From a virus: a DNA stretch of 28,633 nt. Shown piece by piece: positions 5,753-14,200 of this stretch. The DNA lies in IMG/VR virus record IMGVR_UViG_3300047323_000342, positions 1 through 28,633 of that record, one strand, 5' to 3'. The notes under the pieces are model-generated. The model saw nothing but the letters and a program-made list of their open reading frames with translations. It made no database searches and was not told the DNA's origin. The first letter of the stretch is position 1. Every line of letters starts with the position of its first letter. Both the position numbers and the translations under genes were made by a program.

Positions 5753-5756
5753 ACCC

Positions 5757-7457
5757 ATGCAAGAGCAAACATCAACCGAATCGCGCCGATTCAAGGGCTT
5801 TCTCAACAAGCTCTTTGGCGCCAAGGGCGGCGAGGCCAACGCTATCGGATATTCCGAAGCGCAAGACGCCATGACCGATGGCCTGTCCATCTCGATGCTG
5901 CTCGGCACCGGCAAAAAGGGTGCGCGCAATCGAATGCAGTTGTATTTGAAGTACATGGAAATGGTGCAAGACCCGATCATTTCCACTGCACTCCGGTTGC
6001 ACGTCACCGCCGCGCTCGGCGGCCATGAAACGAGCGGCGACGTGGTTTTTATCGAGAAGCGCTCGGATAAGGCCGTTAAGGCCGCCGCCAAAAACAAACC
6101 CAAGGGCAACAAAACCGCCGGCGCATCGGGCGGCGACAAGATCGCGGAAGAAATTGCGCGCGACCTTGGGCCCATTTTCAACCGCATTGCCACGACCGTA
6201 GCGTTTAACGGCGCCTCTATGGGCGACGGTTACGGGCGCATCTACACGGCCGGCAAGCTCGGCGTGGTGGACGTGTACGTTGATGAACTCGTGCATCCGT
6301 CCATGATTACGCCATTCGAGCGCGGCAATCAGACCGTGGGCTTTGTCGCGGCGAGCGGCCAGCGTTCGGTTCAAGAGCTAGGCTTGCACCAAATGGCGCG
6401 CATGAAAATGCCGCGCACGGTGTACGTGCCGCAAGTGCGCGCCGTCGAAAAGGCGATCAAGGTTGCACTCGCCGAGGACGATATCAACAAGCTGCCGCTC
6501 ATGCCCTCGCTTGTCGGCGGCTCGTTTCTCGACGCGGCCGAAGTGCCGTATGACTCGCTGACAACCGCGATGGTTGGCCTCGTGGGCCAGCGCGTGCTCG
6601 ATTCGCTCGATGAGTCGATGCTCACCGTCAACATGGACGGCATGACCAAGGATCAGCGCGACTCTTTCATGGAGAACATGAAAAAGATTCTGCGCTCGAG
6701 CAAGGCGCGCGCAGAGAACGCGATCAAGTCCGGTAAGCCGGTGCTCGAGCGCATCTATCACCTGATTCCGACGTTTGGCGACAAGCAAATGACGGCGATC
6801 AACGGCTCGCTCGCGACCGGCGGCGGCCGTGGCGCATCGGGCACGCTGACTATCGAGGACGTGCTTTTCTACGCCAAGCTGCTCGCGGGAGCGCTCGGCG
6901 TGGACTTGTCCATGCTCGGGTTCTCGGAACTCCTTTCCGGCGGGCTCGGCGATGGCGGGTTTTTCCGCACGTCCGCGCAGGCCGCCGAACGCTCGCGCCT
7001 GATCCGCGTGGGCCTCGCCGAGTTTTTCAATCAGATCATCGACGTACACACGTACATGAAGTACGGCACGGTGTTCGCGCCCGAGGATCGGCCGTGGGAA
7101 GTCAACTTCTACGGCACCATCTCCGCGCTCGAGAGCGAGAAGCAAAAAACCAAGTCGGAAGCGATGAATACGGGCGCCCTGCTCGCTCAGACGCTTGCGC
7201 AGTTGCGCGACTTGGGCCTCTCCGATGAGGCGTTCACCGAGATTCTCGCCAAGATCATGCTGCTCGATGAGGACCAAGCCAAGATCATCGTGGGCGGCAT
7301 CGCGCCGCCGCCTGATCCGAACGCCGAATTCGGCGGCGGCGGGCCCGGTGGTGGCGGCGGGCCGGGCGCCGGCGGCATCATCCCGACGTTAAAGGGTGGC
7401 GCGAACGCGCCCGAAAACGACGACGAGCCCAACCAATTCGAGAACGAGGACGCCTAA
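5757..7457 (+). CDS. Phage portal protein
   Basis: 566 residues from ATG 5757; a TTG at 5727 in the hairpin loop is less likely. Portals form the dodecameric vertex ring through which DNA is packaged. Features consistent with the family: an early helical region (MQLYLKYMEMVQDPIISTAL), a long central stem helix region with AMVGLVGQRVLDSLDESM, the segment DVLFYAKLLAGALGVDLSML (about residues 371-390), then FFRTSAQAAERSRLIRVGLA and AEFFNQIIDVHTYMKYG. The tail is low-complexity Gly/Pro-rich and acidic. The stop overlaps the next start by one base. No ribosome site is obvious; the hairpin just upstream may control expression. The call rests on pattern, size and position at the head of the virion module. 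Confidence 0.78.
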   Translation: MQEQTSTESRRFKGFLNKLFGAKGGEANAIGYSEAQDAMTDGLSISMLLGTGKKGARNRMQLYLKYMEMVQDPIISTALRLHVTAALGGHETSGDVVFIEKRSDKAVKAAAKNKPKGNKTAGASGGDKIAEEIARDLGPIFNRIATTVAFNGASMGDGYGRIYTAGKLGVVDVYVDELVHPSMITPFERGNQTVGFVAASGQRSVQELGLHQMARMKMPRTVYVPQVRAVEKAIKVALAEDDINKLPLMPSLVGGSFLDAAEVPYDSLTTAMVGLVGQRVLDSLDESMLTVNMDGMTKDQRDSFMENMKKILRSSKARAENAIKSGKPVLERIYHLIPTFGDKQMTAINGSLATGGGRGASGTLTIEDVLFYAKLLAGALGVDLSMLGFSELLSGGLGDGGFFRTSAQAAERSRLIRVGLAEFFNQIIDVHTYMKYGTVFAPEDRPWEVNFYGTISALESEKQKTKSEAMNTGALLAQTLAQLRDLGLSDEAFTEILAKIMLLDEDQAKIIVGGIAPPPDPNAEFGGGGPGGGGGPGAGGIIPTLKGGANAPENDDEPNQFENEDA

Positions 7458-8302
7458 TGTCGATTTTCGATGAGGTGACGCAGCGCATCTCGAGCCAAGT
7501 CGATTCGCGTGTGACGGGCGCTATCAAGGGCTTCAATGTGGCCGGCGCGGGCACGGCGCTCGCGCGCGCGGCCGTCGGCAAGTACGCGCCTAAAGCGAAC
7601 AATGCGCTATCGGCCGCGCTGCGCGGTGACTACGCGGGCGCCGCGCTCGATGCGTTCCGGCAAACGGAACTCGGCGCCAAAATCCAAGGCGCGCTCACCG
7701 GCTCGTTTGCGTCCGACGTGCTCTTTAACTCGATGGCGAATCCGCTGCTTGGCGGCATCACGCCGCTCGAGGCATCGCAGATTTACGCCGATGTGATGGC
7801 GACGAAGTACGCGAAAAAGAATCTGTTTTTCCTCGAGATTCTCGACTACTTCCCGCAACAGGGCGGCACGCAGCAAAAGGCATCGGGCCTGTTCAACCTG
7901 TTCGCGACGGGCCTTTCGTTTAGCGCTCAGACTGTCACCGGCGAGGCCGTGAATTTAGGCGCCGCGCAAATGGATCAGATTCACGGTTCCGAGCGCACCG
8001 AGATGCGGATCACGACCTATGACGACGCCTACGGCTCGATGAAGCGCTGGTTTGAATACCGCGCCGGGCTCGTGGCGCATCAAGACGGCACATTCGGCGT
8101 GCCGGCCGATTACATCGTGTGCGTGCGCGTGCTGCACGCCGCGATCAACGATGAGGTGATGCAAAAGTTCGGCGGGTTCGAACAGAAATTCATCATGCGG
8201 CCGGGCCAGATCGAAACGGAATTGAGCCGCACCGAGGACGGTTTGCAGGAAGTGCAAATGACGTTCACGCAGTTCGACACCTTTATGTTTGAGCAACAAT
8301 GA
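7457..8302 (+). CDS. Tail tube-fold-like / baseplate structural protein
   Basis: 281 residues, ATG overlapping the portal stop (TAATG). The N-terminal third is alanine-rich and helical. Residues about 116-281 look like a tail-tube type beta-barrel: KKNLFFLEILDYFPQ, then SERTEMRITTYDDAYGSMKR and WFEYRAGLVAHQDGTFGVPA, ending in an EVQMTFTQFDTFMFEQQ strand. The pattern recalls tube-initiating or tube-cap baseplate proteins of contractile phages. It lies directly before the tape-measure-like gene and overlaps it by 4 bases, supporting a role at the tail base. Alternative: a head-tail connector. Function is inferred. Confidence 0.5.
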   Translation: MSIFDEVTQRISSQVDSRVTGAIKGFNVAGAGTALARAAVGKYAPKANNALSAALRGDYAGAALDAFRQTELGAKIQGALTGSFASDVLFNSMANPLLGGITPLEASQIYADVMATKYAKKNLFFLEILDYFPQQGGTQQKASGLFNLFATGLSFSAQTVTGEAVNLGAAQMDQIHGSERTEMRITTYDDAYGSMKRWFEYRAGLVAHQDGTFGVPADYIVCVRVLHAAINDEVMQKFGGFEQKFIMRPGQIETELSRTEDGLQEVQMTFTQFDTFMFEQQ

Positions 8303-10818
8303 AAAGCGATTCGCGCGGGTTCCTGATTGCGGACGAAGCCGTAGAGGTTGCAGACCTCGCCAACGGCATCGAGGGCGTGCGGCACGACACGAGCGCCATT
8401 CTCAACCTGTTGAAAAGCGGCCAGAAAGCCGCGATCCAACGCCGCCAACGCGTAGGGAGCCGTACCGCGAACGAGGCCAATGGCGCCGCGTCTCGTGCGT
8501 CTCGCGCGCCCTCGCGCGGCTCGAGCACGCGCGGGGCGAGCGGCACGCCGGCGGCCTCGAGCGGCGGCGCACGCGCGGCGCGCGCGGCGGGCGGGCGGGC
8601 ATCGGAAGCAACCGAGCGCGCCCGCACCGCCGCGCTCGCACGCCCGCGCGACGCGCGCGGCCGGTTCGTGGCCATGCCCGAGCAAAAGGAAGTGGTGCGC
8701 GCGGTAAACGCACTCACGCGCCAACAGGCCGCGCAACACGCCGCAGAGAAGCGCGCCGATAGCGCCGCCGAGCGCAACGGCGAGGCCAGCGCGGCGGCAA
8801 GCGAGCGCGCCAACGGGCAGATTCGCGACGCGCGCGGGCGCTTCGGTTCCGGCGGCGCGAGCGACGACGGCGGCGGCGATGGCCTGTTCTCGCGCATGAA
8901 AAACGTGCTCGGCGGCAAGGGCGGCGGCCTGAATGCCGATGTGGGCGACTTCGAAAAAGTCGATCCGACCATCGAGGCGTCGAAAGAGGTTGCGAAGCTC
9001 GTTGGCGGGCCGCTCAACATGGTCGGCAATGTCGGCAAGGCCGTCATTGGGCGCGGCTTTGGCGGCGCGAAGGATAAAGCGCTGCCGTGGTTCCGGCGCA
9101 TTTTCGGCGTGCTCAAGTCCACGCGCGAGGACAACGCGGGTTATGCGCTCGCTGAGAGTCGCGTGCTCAAGGATATCGAGAAGAAAACCGGCGGCGGCTC
9201 GGGCGGCAACGCCGCGCACGGCCTGCTCTCCAAGATTTTCGGCGGCGGGCTCGGCCTGCTCGGCAAGGGCGGCGGCCTGCTCACCGGCCTGCTCGGCGGC
9301 GGCAAGGGCCTGCTCAAGCGCATTCCGCTGCTCGGCGCGCTGTTCGCCGGCGGCTCTGCCCTCGCCTCGATTTTCGGCGGCGACGATCCGAACAAGACGC
9401 CCGAGGAAAACCGAAAGGACCGTTTCACCGGCGCGGGCTCAGGCATCGGCGCGATCATTGGCGGGGCGCTCGGCACGTTCCTCGGGCCGCTCGGTACCGT
9501 CGTGGGCGGCATCATCGGTGACCGCGTGGGAGAGCTCGTCGGCGAGTGGCTCTCGACCGTGGATTGGAGCGCCGTGGGCGCGACGATCACCGGCGCATGG
9601 GATACGGCCGTCTCGACCGTCAAAGACACATGGACGAAGGTAACGGATGGGCTCCAGAAAGTTGTCGATACGGTCAAAAGCGCGTGGGACGGCATCACAA
9701 CCGGCATCGCGAGTTTCCTGAAAGACAAGTTCGGCATCGACGTAGGCGGCCTATGGGAGTCCGCGAAGCAAACCGCCGCGCCCGCCGTGCAGGCTGTCTC
9801 AAACGCTGTCGCGCCCGCCGTCGAAAAGACGAAAGAGGTTGCCGGCGCGGCATACGACAAGGCGAAGGAAGTCGGCGGCGCCGCGCTCGATTACGGCAAA
9901 GAGCGCGTCGAAAAGATGGCCGCGCCGATCACGCGCGCCTATGAAAACGCCGTGGACTTCGGCAAGGGGCTCGTGGGCGGCGGCTCCAAGGCGAACAAGG
10001 CGGCCGTGATGCAGCAAGCCGCGACGATTGCCGATCCGAATGAGCGTGCGATGTTCCTCGCGCAAGTCGATCACGAGAGCGGCGGGTTCCGCTCCACGGT
10101 GGAAAACACCAACTACAAGGCCAAAGGGTTCCTGAAGCTGTTCGGCGCGCGCAACAAAATCACGACCGAGGCGCAAGCTCAGGCGATTCTCGATCAGGGC
10201 GAGGACGCGAAGCTCGAGGCGATGTACGGCGGCGACTGGGGCCGCAAGAATCTCGGCAACACTGAGGCGGGCGACGCAGCGAAGTTCAAGGGGCGCGGCG
10301 TGATGCAGTTGACCGGACGCGACAACTACACGGCCGCAAGCAAGGCGCTCGGCATCGACCTCGTGAATCACCCCGAGCTACTCGAGAACCCGGAAGTGAG
10401 CGCTAAGGCGGCGCTGTGGTATTGGAACTCGCGCAAGGGCCTGTCGGCGGCCGGAAAAGCTGGCGACGTGAAAGCGGCAACGCGCGCGATCAATGGCGGG
10501 CTCAACGGCGTGGATCATCGCGATTCGCTCTATGCGAGCTATCGTAAAGGCATCGGCGATGCGCCGGCGATTGCGACCGCGAGCGCGCCGCCCTCGCCGC
10601 CTATCGTGGCCGCCGCCGCCGCACCGCGCCCGGTGCAAGCGCCCACGGCAACGGTGCCGCCGCCGCCGGCCGCACCGCCCACGGCAACGGCCAATATCCC
10701 GCAACCAATGGGGAGCAAGGCGCCTATCGACGTGCGCGTGCAAAACGACACGCTCGCGGCGCAAGACTTGCGCGACCGGCGCCTCGCGCAGATCGCAACC
10801 GGTGGAATTGCGGCCTAG
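8299..10818 (+). CDS. Tape-measure-like tail protein with GH19 lysozyme domain
   Basis: 839 residues. Residues about 1-200 are low-complexity, Arg/Ala/Ser-rich and probably disordered or coiled. About 290-415 is Gly-rich and hydrophobic (GLLTGLLGGGKGLLK, then GIGAIIGGALGTFLGPLG), as in membrane-interacting parts of tape-measure proteins. About 415-560 carries amphipathic helices. Residues about 565-753 are a GH19 chitinase/lysozyme domain: MFLAQVDHESGGF with the likely catalytic Glu593, and KFKGRGVMQLTGRDNY. The end is Pro/Ala-rich. The protein probably sets tail length or sits inside the tail and opens peptidoglycan during DNA entry. The start overlaps the previous stop (ATGA). It is distinct from the cytosolic endolysin at 22038. 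Confidence 0.72.
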   Translation: MKSDSRGFLIADEAVEVADLANGIEGVRHDTSAILNLLKSGQKAAIQRRQRVGSRTANEANGAASRASRAPSRGSSTRGASGTPAASSGGARAARAAGGRASEATERARTAALARPRDARGRFVAMPEQKEVVRAVNALTRQQAAQHAAEKRADSAAERNGEASAAASERANGQIRDARGRFGSGGASDDGGGDGLFSRMKNVLGGKGGGLNADVGDFEKVDPTIEASKEVAKLVGGPLNMVGNVGKAVIGRGFGGAKDKALPWFRRIFGVLKSTREDNAGYALAESRVLKDIEKKTGGGSGGNAAHGLLSKIFGGGLGLLGKGGGLLTGLLGGGKGLLKRIPLLGALFAGGSALASIFGGDDPNKTPEENRKDRFTGAGSGIGAIIGGALGTFLGPLGTVVGGIIGDRVGELVGEWLSTVDWSAVGATITGAWDTAVSTVKDTWTKVTDGLQKVVDTVKSAWDGITTGIASFLKDKFGIDVGGLWESAKQTAAPAVQAVSNAVAPAVEKTKEVAGAAYDKAKEVGGAALDYGKERVEKMAAPITRAYENAVDFGKGLVGGGSKANKAAVMQQAATIADPNERAMFLAQVDHESGGFRSTVENTNYKAKGFLKLFGARNKITTEAQAQAILDQGEDAKLEAMYGGDWGRKNLGNTEAGDAAKFKGRGVMQLTGRDNYTAASKALGIDLVNHPELLENPEVSAKAALWYWNSRKGLSAAGKAGDVKAATRAINGGLNGVDHRDSLYASYRKGIGDAPAIATASAPPSPPIVAAAAAPRPVQAPTATVPPPPAAPPTATANIPQPMGSKAPIDVRVQNDTLAAQDLRDRRLAQIATGGIAA

Positions 10819-10851
10819 CCAACACAACTGTTTTCTTAAGCCAACAATCGA

Positions 10852-10862
10852 TTAGGAAAACG
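10852..10862 (+). repeat. TTAGGAAAACG element, copy 3 (before secreted protein)
   Basis: CGATTAGGAAAACG, sharing 14 bases with the copy at 14185-14198. It lies 33 bases after the tape-measure stop. A CATGAT stretch stands 25-30 bases from its first base. Confidence 0.55.
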
Positions 10863-10912
10863 TGATTCGACTTGGCATGATGCACTCCATCGAATTTGAC
10901 GGGGCCAATGTC

Positions 10913-11332
10913 ATGCAAGCGAGGGCGACCGTAGTAGTAGCGGCGGCGGTGCTAGTGGGGGTGATAGTCGCGGGGCCCGCATTCGCAGGGAGAGCGGCGT
11001 TAGACCAAGCGATTGAGGATGCGGTGAAAGACTATCGAAACGGCGGCGCGCAAAAGCTCGAAGAAAGCTCGCGCGTGTGCTATCCGGCGCGAAAAAAGTT
11101 CGTGGACAACGGCGCGCAGGTTGACTACTGCGTGGCGTATGACATTGCCGCGAACAAAATCCTTCAAGTCGAAGGGGAACATTTGCCGGATTACTTTGAG
11201 GGACTGCCGATGTCGGTTCGGCAGACGGGCGAAGCGGAAGCGGCGGGCCTGTTCGTTGGGCCCGATGGCCTCGTGAGCTACATGCGCTCGAGGATCGAAT
11301 ATGTGCAACCGCGTGTGAAAAAGAGGCTGTAA
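10913..11332 (+). CDS. Secreted (periplasmic) protein, moron-like
   Basis: 139 residues from ATG 10913. A classic signal peptide is visible: MQARATVVVAAAVLVGVIVA followed by GPAFA|G, cleavage after about residue 25. The mature part has two cysteines (RVCYPARKKF and QVDYCVAYDI) that could form a disulfide, and ends YVQPRVKKRL. Upstream in-frame starts (GTG 10862, ATG 10877) would put a charged extension before the signal and are less likely. It is bounded by a TTAGGAAAACG element and a strong terminator, an isolated transcription unit inside the tail operon, as morons are. A possible role is envelope modification or superinfection exclusion during lysogeny; this is inference. Confidence 0.72.
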   Translation: MQARATVVVAAAVLVGVIVAGPAFAGRAALDQAIEDAVKDYRNGGAQKLEESSRVCYPARKKFVDNGAQVDYCVAYDIAANKILQVEGEHLPDYFEGLPMSVRQTGEAEAAGLFVGPDGLVSYMRSRIEYVQPRVKKRL

Positions 11333-11355
11333 AGCCCCTCACGAAGCCCAAATGA

Positions 11356-11379
11356 AGCCCGCCATAGAGCGGGCTTTTT
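11356..11379 (+). terminator. Rho-independent terminator after the secreted protein
   Basis: AGCCCGC - CATAGA - GCGGGCT then TTTT: a 7-bp perfect stem with a T run, 23 bases after the stop. It isolates the secreted-protein gene from the tail tube unit whose element begins 15 bases later. Confidence 0.85.
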
Positions 11380-11393
11380 CGCGTGCGCGTTCG

Positions 11394-11446
11394 CTAGGAA
11401 AACGCACGCCTGACACCGGCAATGTCGCACTGAGAATTCAAGGGCG
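11394..11446 (+). promoter_or_regulatory. Extended TAGGAAAACG element, copy 4 (tail tube)
   Basis: CTAGGAAAACGCACGCCT opens the element, and at fixed spacing CACTGAGAATTCAAGG follows. It aligns without gaps over about 53 bases to those at 14703 and 24228 (first 18 bases identical to 14703). It starts just after a terminator and 79 bases before the tail tube ATG, so it must hold that unit's promoter. A CTGAGAAT / ATTCTCTCAG imperfect hairpin follows in the leader. Confidence 0.65.
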
Positions 11447-11472
11447 TTCCTTATTCTCTCAGGTGACAAGCC

Positions 11473-11961
11473 ATGACCGTATCCATCGGTTCGTTTCTCC
11501 AACAGTCCTACGCCCAATTCAAGGCGACCGGCGACAAGTCCGTAGCGAGCGATGCGATGTTCGTCATCAATGGCTACGAAGGCTTGCGCATGTTGTGCAA
11601 GCAGTTCCCGCAACCGATCCTCTCGCCGGCCGGCGAAATTGCCATTGCTACCCCAATGGGCGGCGAGGCATTCCAACCGCAACAGTTGAAAGTCAACAAC
11701 CAAGGCCAAGTCTCGTTTTACGAGACGGTGGAAGGCCATATGGAGGCTTTCATCGAGTCGATCATCGGCGTGGGCGCGGTGTTCAACGCGACCGTGTACG
11801 AGGGCACGCTCGAGAAGTACAAGCGCGGTTGGCAGATCAAAGACTGCTTTTTCCAGTTCGACAACCCGGATCGTGACTGGGAAAACCGCTCGCAAGTGAC
11901 GATGGTGAGCGGCACGCTGTTTTTCCATTACTTCGGCGAAAAGATTCCCGGCAACTACTAA
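11473..11961 (+). CDS. Tail tube protein (probable)
   Basis: 162 residues, with ribosome site AGGTGACAAGCC before ATG 11473. Beta-rich with a central helix: VSFYETVEGHMEAFIESIIG, then YKRGWQIKDCFFQFDNPDRD, ending VTMVSGTLFFHYFGEKIPGN. Size and the final strand pattern fit contractile-phage tail tube subunits, which form the hexameric inner tube. Supporting context: it has its own extended promoter-like element, shared only with the capsid and beta-helix genes, implying high expression, and hub and spike genes follow. Structure comparison would settle it. Confidence 0.6.
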   Translation: MTVSIGSFLQQSYAQFKATGDKSVASDAMFVINGYEGLRMLCKQFPQPILSPAGEIAIATPMGGEAFQPQQLKVNNQGQVSFYETVEGHMEAFIESIIGVGAVFNATVYEGTLEKYKRGWQIKDCFFQFDNPDRDWENRSQVTMVSGTLFFHYFGEKIPGNY

Positions 11962-11970
11962 GGCGCTGCC

Positions 11971-12471
11971 GTGAAACTGTCCGAACTCGCCTATCAAGTT
12001 GAATGGCCGCATGGGCTCGTTATCGATGACGCCGATATCGAGATTCAGGCCATGAACGCCGCGCGTCACTACCTCGGTTGGGGCGTGATCCGCGCCCTGC
12101 TCCCTGTCGCGCCCGCGCCAAGCGTGCCCGACGGGCGCCCGGTGTATTCCGGGCTCGATGGTGACGCGATTATCGGTTGGTATGGCGGGATTTATGGCGG
12201 CACGCCGGCAAGCTGCCCGGCGCCCGTCGATCCGGGCCCGCCCTTGCCGCTCACGTTCGACACGGACCTCACCGACGGCGAATGGGCACTGATCCGCCCG
12301 CTCTACATGCTCTACATCGAAAAGGTCAACGCCGTGGCGCTCGAGGCATCGCGCACGCTCGGCGTTGAGGTGTACGGGCGCGCGGTGAGCGAGATTCAGC
12401 AAGATATCGAGCGCGAGGAAAAAGAGCACATGCCGCGCATGGCGTTCTCGTGCGACGTGGTGACTATCTGA
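11971..12471 (+). CDS. Virion-associated protein, possible neck or tail component
   Basis: 166 residues from GTG 11971, 9 bases after the tube stop, with weak ribosome site AAGG. The N-terminus MKLSELAYQVEWPHGLVIDD is followed by a Gly/Pro-rich loop region (GGIYGGTPASCPAPVDPGPP). The C-terminal half is helical: LTDGEWALIRPLYMLYIEKV then RAVSEIQQDIEREEKEHMPR, ending FSCDVVTI. This C-terminal pattern recurs in small proteins of head-tail genes in contractile phages, as I recall. Function not established. The stop shares a base with the next start. Confidence 0.6.
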   Translation: MKLSELAYQVEWPHGLVIDDADIEIQAMNAARHYLGWGVIRALLPVAPAPSVPDGRPVYSGLDGDAIIGWYGGIYGGTPASCPAPVDPGPPLPLTFDTDLTDGEWALIRPLYMLYIEKVNAVALEASRTLGVEVYGRAVSEIQQDIEREEKEHMPRMAFSCDVVTI

Positions 12472-12698
12472 TGGCGTTCGATAAAGCCCGCGCGCAATCG
12501 ATGATCGAGCAAGTGCGCGCCAATCTCGGCAAGCTCGATCAGTGCCCGGATCACCAATTCGAGCGCGAGAGCGAGGACGTGCTCACCTCGCATTGGCGGT
12601 GCGCGCTGTGCGGCGGCTCGATCACCGGCATGGCCTATCGCTGGTACATGCGCGGGCGCGCGCACGGCGCCGAGCACGGCGCGGGAGAGCCCGCGTGA
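12471..12698 (+). CDS. Small zinc-finger-like protein (75 aa)
   Basis: 75 residues, ATG overlapping the preceding TGA. Cys25 and His28 (QCPDHQF) with Cys44 and Cys47 (CALCGG) make a plausible C-x2-H / C-x2-C zinc site. The N-terminal 20 residues are a helix (ARAQSMIEQVRANLGKL). It is followed by a GTGA overlap with the hub gene. Its place inside the tail operon suggests a small assembly or regulatory factor; nothing more can be said. Confidence 0.65.
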   Translation: MAFDKARAQSMIEQVRANLGKLDQCPDHQFERESEDVLTSHWRCALCGGSITGMAYRWYMRGRAHGAEHGAGEPA

Positions 12699-13573
12699 TC
12701 CAAGTGAACGATATGCGCGGCGATATGGTTCTGAGCGCGACATTGCGCTCAGACCTCGCGCCTATCCCGCTCACGTTTGAGGGGCAAATCCGCGTCACGC
12801 AACAGACCGGCGCGGACTTCAAAGACGGCCGCCCGATCACGGTGAACGGCGTGCCCTTTCGCATCGTCAAGGCTATCCCGATCCAGAACGCCGGCGGCGG
12901 TGCGCAGGGCCGCGAGCCGCTTACGGCCGTGGACGTGACCGCGTTTCCCGACGGGCTCGAGAAGCTCGCGCAACCGCGCACGGCGGCGGTGATTTTTCAG
13001 AACGCGAAGCTCGGCGGCATCTATCGCGCGTGCGGCGCCACGGTGCCCGTTGAGGGCGATTTCACCGCGAGCGCCTTTGCGTGTTTCATCGGCTCGATTC
13101 CGACGTTCCACATCGCGCGCGTGCTGCAAGAGGAAGGCGCAACCGCGATGTGGCGCAAAGGCGGAATCAAGCTCATGCGACTGCGCGAGGTGATGGCGCA
13201 AACGCCGGTGGATTCCATCGATACGGCCTCGAGCGAGGGCGTGAAAAGCGACACGCTCACCGCCGAACAGATTCCGGTGTATTGGAGCATCGGGCCCGAC
13301 GGCAACGTAATCAGCGCGCCGCGCACCGACGCCGCGCAGGGCGTGGCCTATGTGCCGCGCAAAAGCGCAACCGCGCTCGGGTTCATGGGCCGCGTGCTCG
13401 TGCGCCGGCGAACCATGACGGGAAAGGTAAATCCGTCGATTCGCGCGGGTGACATGGTGACTGTCGCGGGCGTGCCGCACGTCGTTATGACCGTCGTGCA
13501 ACACACGCAGAACGGCGGCGACGGCGGCGGCATCGCGCAGTACACGCGCCTCTTTCTCGGGACGCTCTCGTGA
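12695..13573 (+). CDS. Baseplate hub-like tail protein
   Basis: 292 residues from GTG 12695, with ribosome site GGGAGAGCCC. Predominantly beta: MVLSATLRSDLAPIPLTFEG near the start and GRVLVRRRTMTGKVNPSIRA near residue 230, then GDMVTVAGVPHVVMTVVQHT. This resembles hub proteins of contractile tails (gp27/gpD type), which carry the spike and join it to the tube. The next gene, overlapping by 4 bases, encodes the spike, matching the usual hub-spike order. Assigned mainly on pattern and neighbour. Confidence 0.55.
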   Translation: MIQVNDMRGDMVLSATLRSDLAPIPLTFEGQIRVTQQTGADFKDGRPITVNGVPFRIVKAIPIQNAGGGAQGREPLTAVDVTAFPDGLEKLAQPRTAAVIFQNAKLGGIYRACGATVPVEGDFTASAFACFIGSIPTFHIARVLQEEGATAMWRKGGIKLMRLREVMAQTPVDSIDTASSEGVKSDTLTAEQIPVYWSIGPDGNVISAPRTDAAQGVAYVPRKSATALGFMGRVLVRRRTMTGKVNPSIRAGDMVTVAGVPHVVMTVVQHTQNGGDGGGIAQYTRLFLGTLS

Positions 13574-14178
13574 TCGGCCTCATGCCCGCGTTTATCGACA
13601 CCGTATCGATTGATGACCGAGGCGCGCGCCTGTATCGCGTTCGCATTCCGGGCTTGACCGATAACGGGACCGAGCAACCCATTGCGCAACTGTGCAACCC
13701 GATTGGCGACAAGAGCGAGCACACCGAGATTCGCATCAAGCCCGGTGATCGCGTTTGGCTCGCATTCGAGAACGGCGACACGCGCTATCCGGTGATCGTC
13801 GGATTCCGTCCTAAGAACGTCGGCAATGCGATGGACTGGCGGCGCTTTGAGCACGCCAATTTCGAGTTCAACGCGGACAACACATTCCAGATCATCGCGG
13901 GCACGCAAGTCCACGTCAAAACGCCGCTTGCACTGATCGAAGCGGACAACTCGCACATCACCGGTGACGTGCAGATAGACGGCACTTGCACGGTTGAAAA
14001 GCTGCTCACGTTCAACGGCGGCATGAACGGCCGTGCGGGCGCGAGCGGCGGCCCGGCAATGGTGGTGAGCGGCGGCGCGGCGTTCTCCGATGACGTGGTT
14101 GCCGGCGGAATAAGTCAGACCGGACACACGCACACCGAGCAAGGCGACGGCGCCAATGTGAGCCCGCCACATATGTAA
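13570..14178 (+). CDS. Membrane-piercing tail spike (gpV/gp5 type)
   Basis: 202 residues from GTG 13570 (GTGA overlap with the hub gene). Residues about 7-80 look like the OB-fold at the top of contractile-tail spikes (GARLYRVRIPGLTDNGTEQP, then KPGDRVWLAFENGDTRYPVI). From about 90 the sequence becomes repetitive beta-helix (FEFNADNTFQIIAGTQVHVK, then ITGDVQIDGTCTVEKLLTFN). The tip carries GHTHTEQGDG with His186-x-His188, the HxH motif that binds iron in P2/Mu-type spike tips. The trimer pierces the outer membrane during infection. No lysozyme domain is inserted; that function is in the tape-measure-like protein. Confidence 0.8.
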   Translation: MIGLMPAFIDTVSIDDRGARLYRVRIPGLTDNGTEQPIAQLCNPIGDKSEHTEIRIKPGDRVWLAFENGDTRYPVIVGFRPKNVGNAMDWRRFEHANFEFNADNTFQIIAGTQVHVKTPLALIEADNSHITGDVQIDGTCTVEKLLTFNGGMNGRAGASGGPAMVVSGGAAFSDDVVAGGISQTGHTHTEQGDGANVSPPHM

Positions 14179-14187
14179 GCGAACCGA

Positions 14188-14198
14188 TTAGGAAAACG
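14188..14198 (+). repeat. TTAGGAAAACG element, copy 5 (doubles as ribosome site)
   Basis: CGATTAGGAAAACGCA directly before ATG 14201. AGGA lies 7 bases from the start codon, so this copy acts as a ribosome site whatever else it does. It lacks the second conserved block. Confidence 0.55.
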
Positions 14199-14200
14199 CA

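Noticed and set aside
5727-5756. TTG start for the portal adding ten residues
   Set aside because: It lies in the loop of the hairpin without a ribosome site; ATG 5757 gives a normal portal start. It is kept only as an alternative.
9406-9415. GAGGAAAACC inside the tape-measure-like gene
   Set aside because: It is in coding sequence, misses the leading T and trailing CG, and has no unit start after it.
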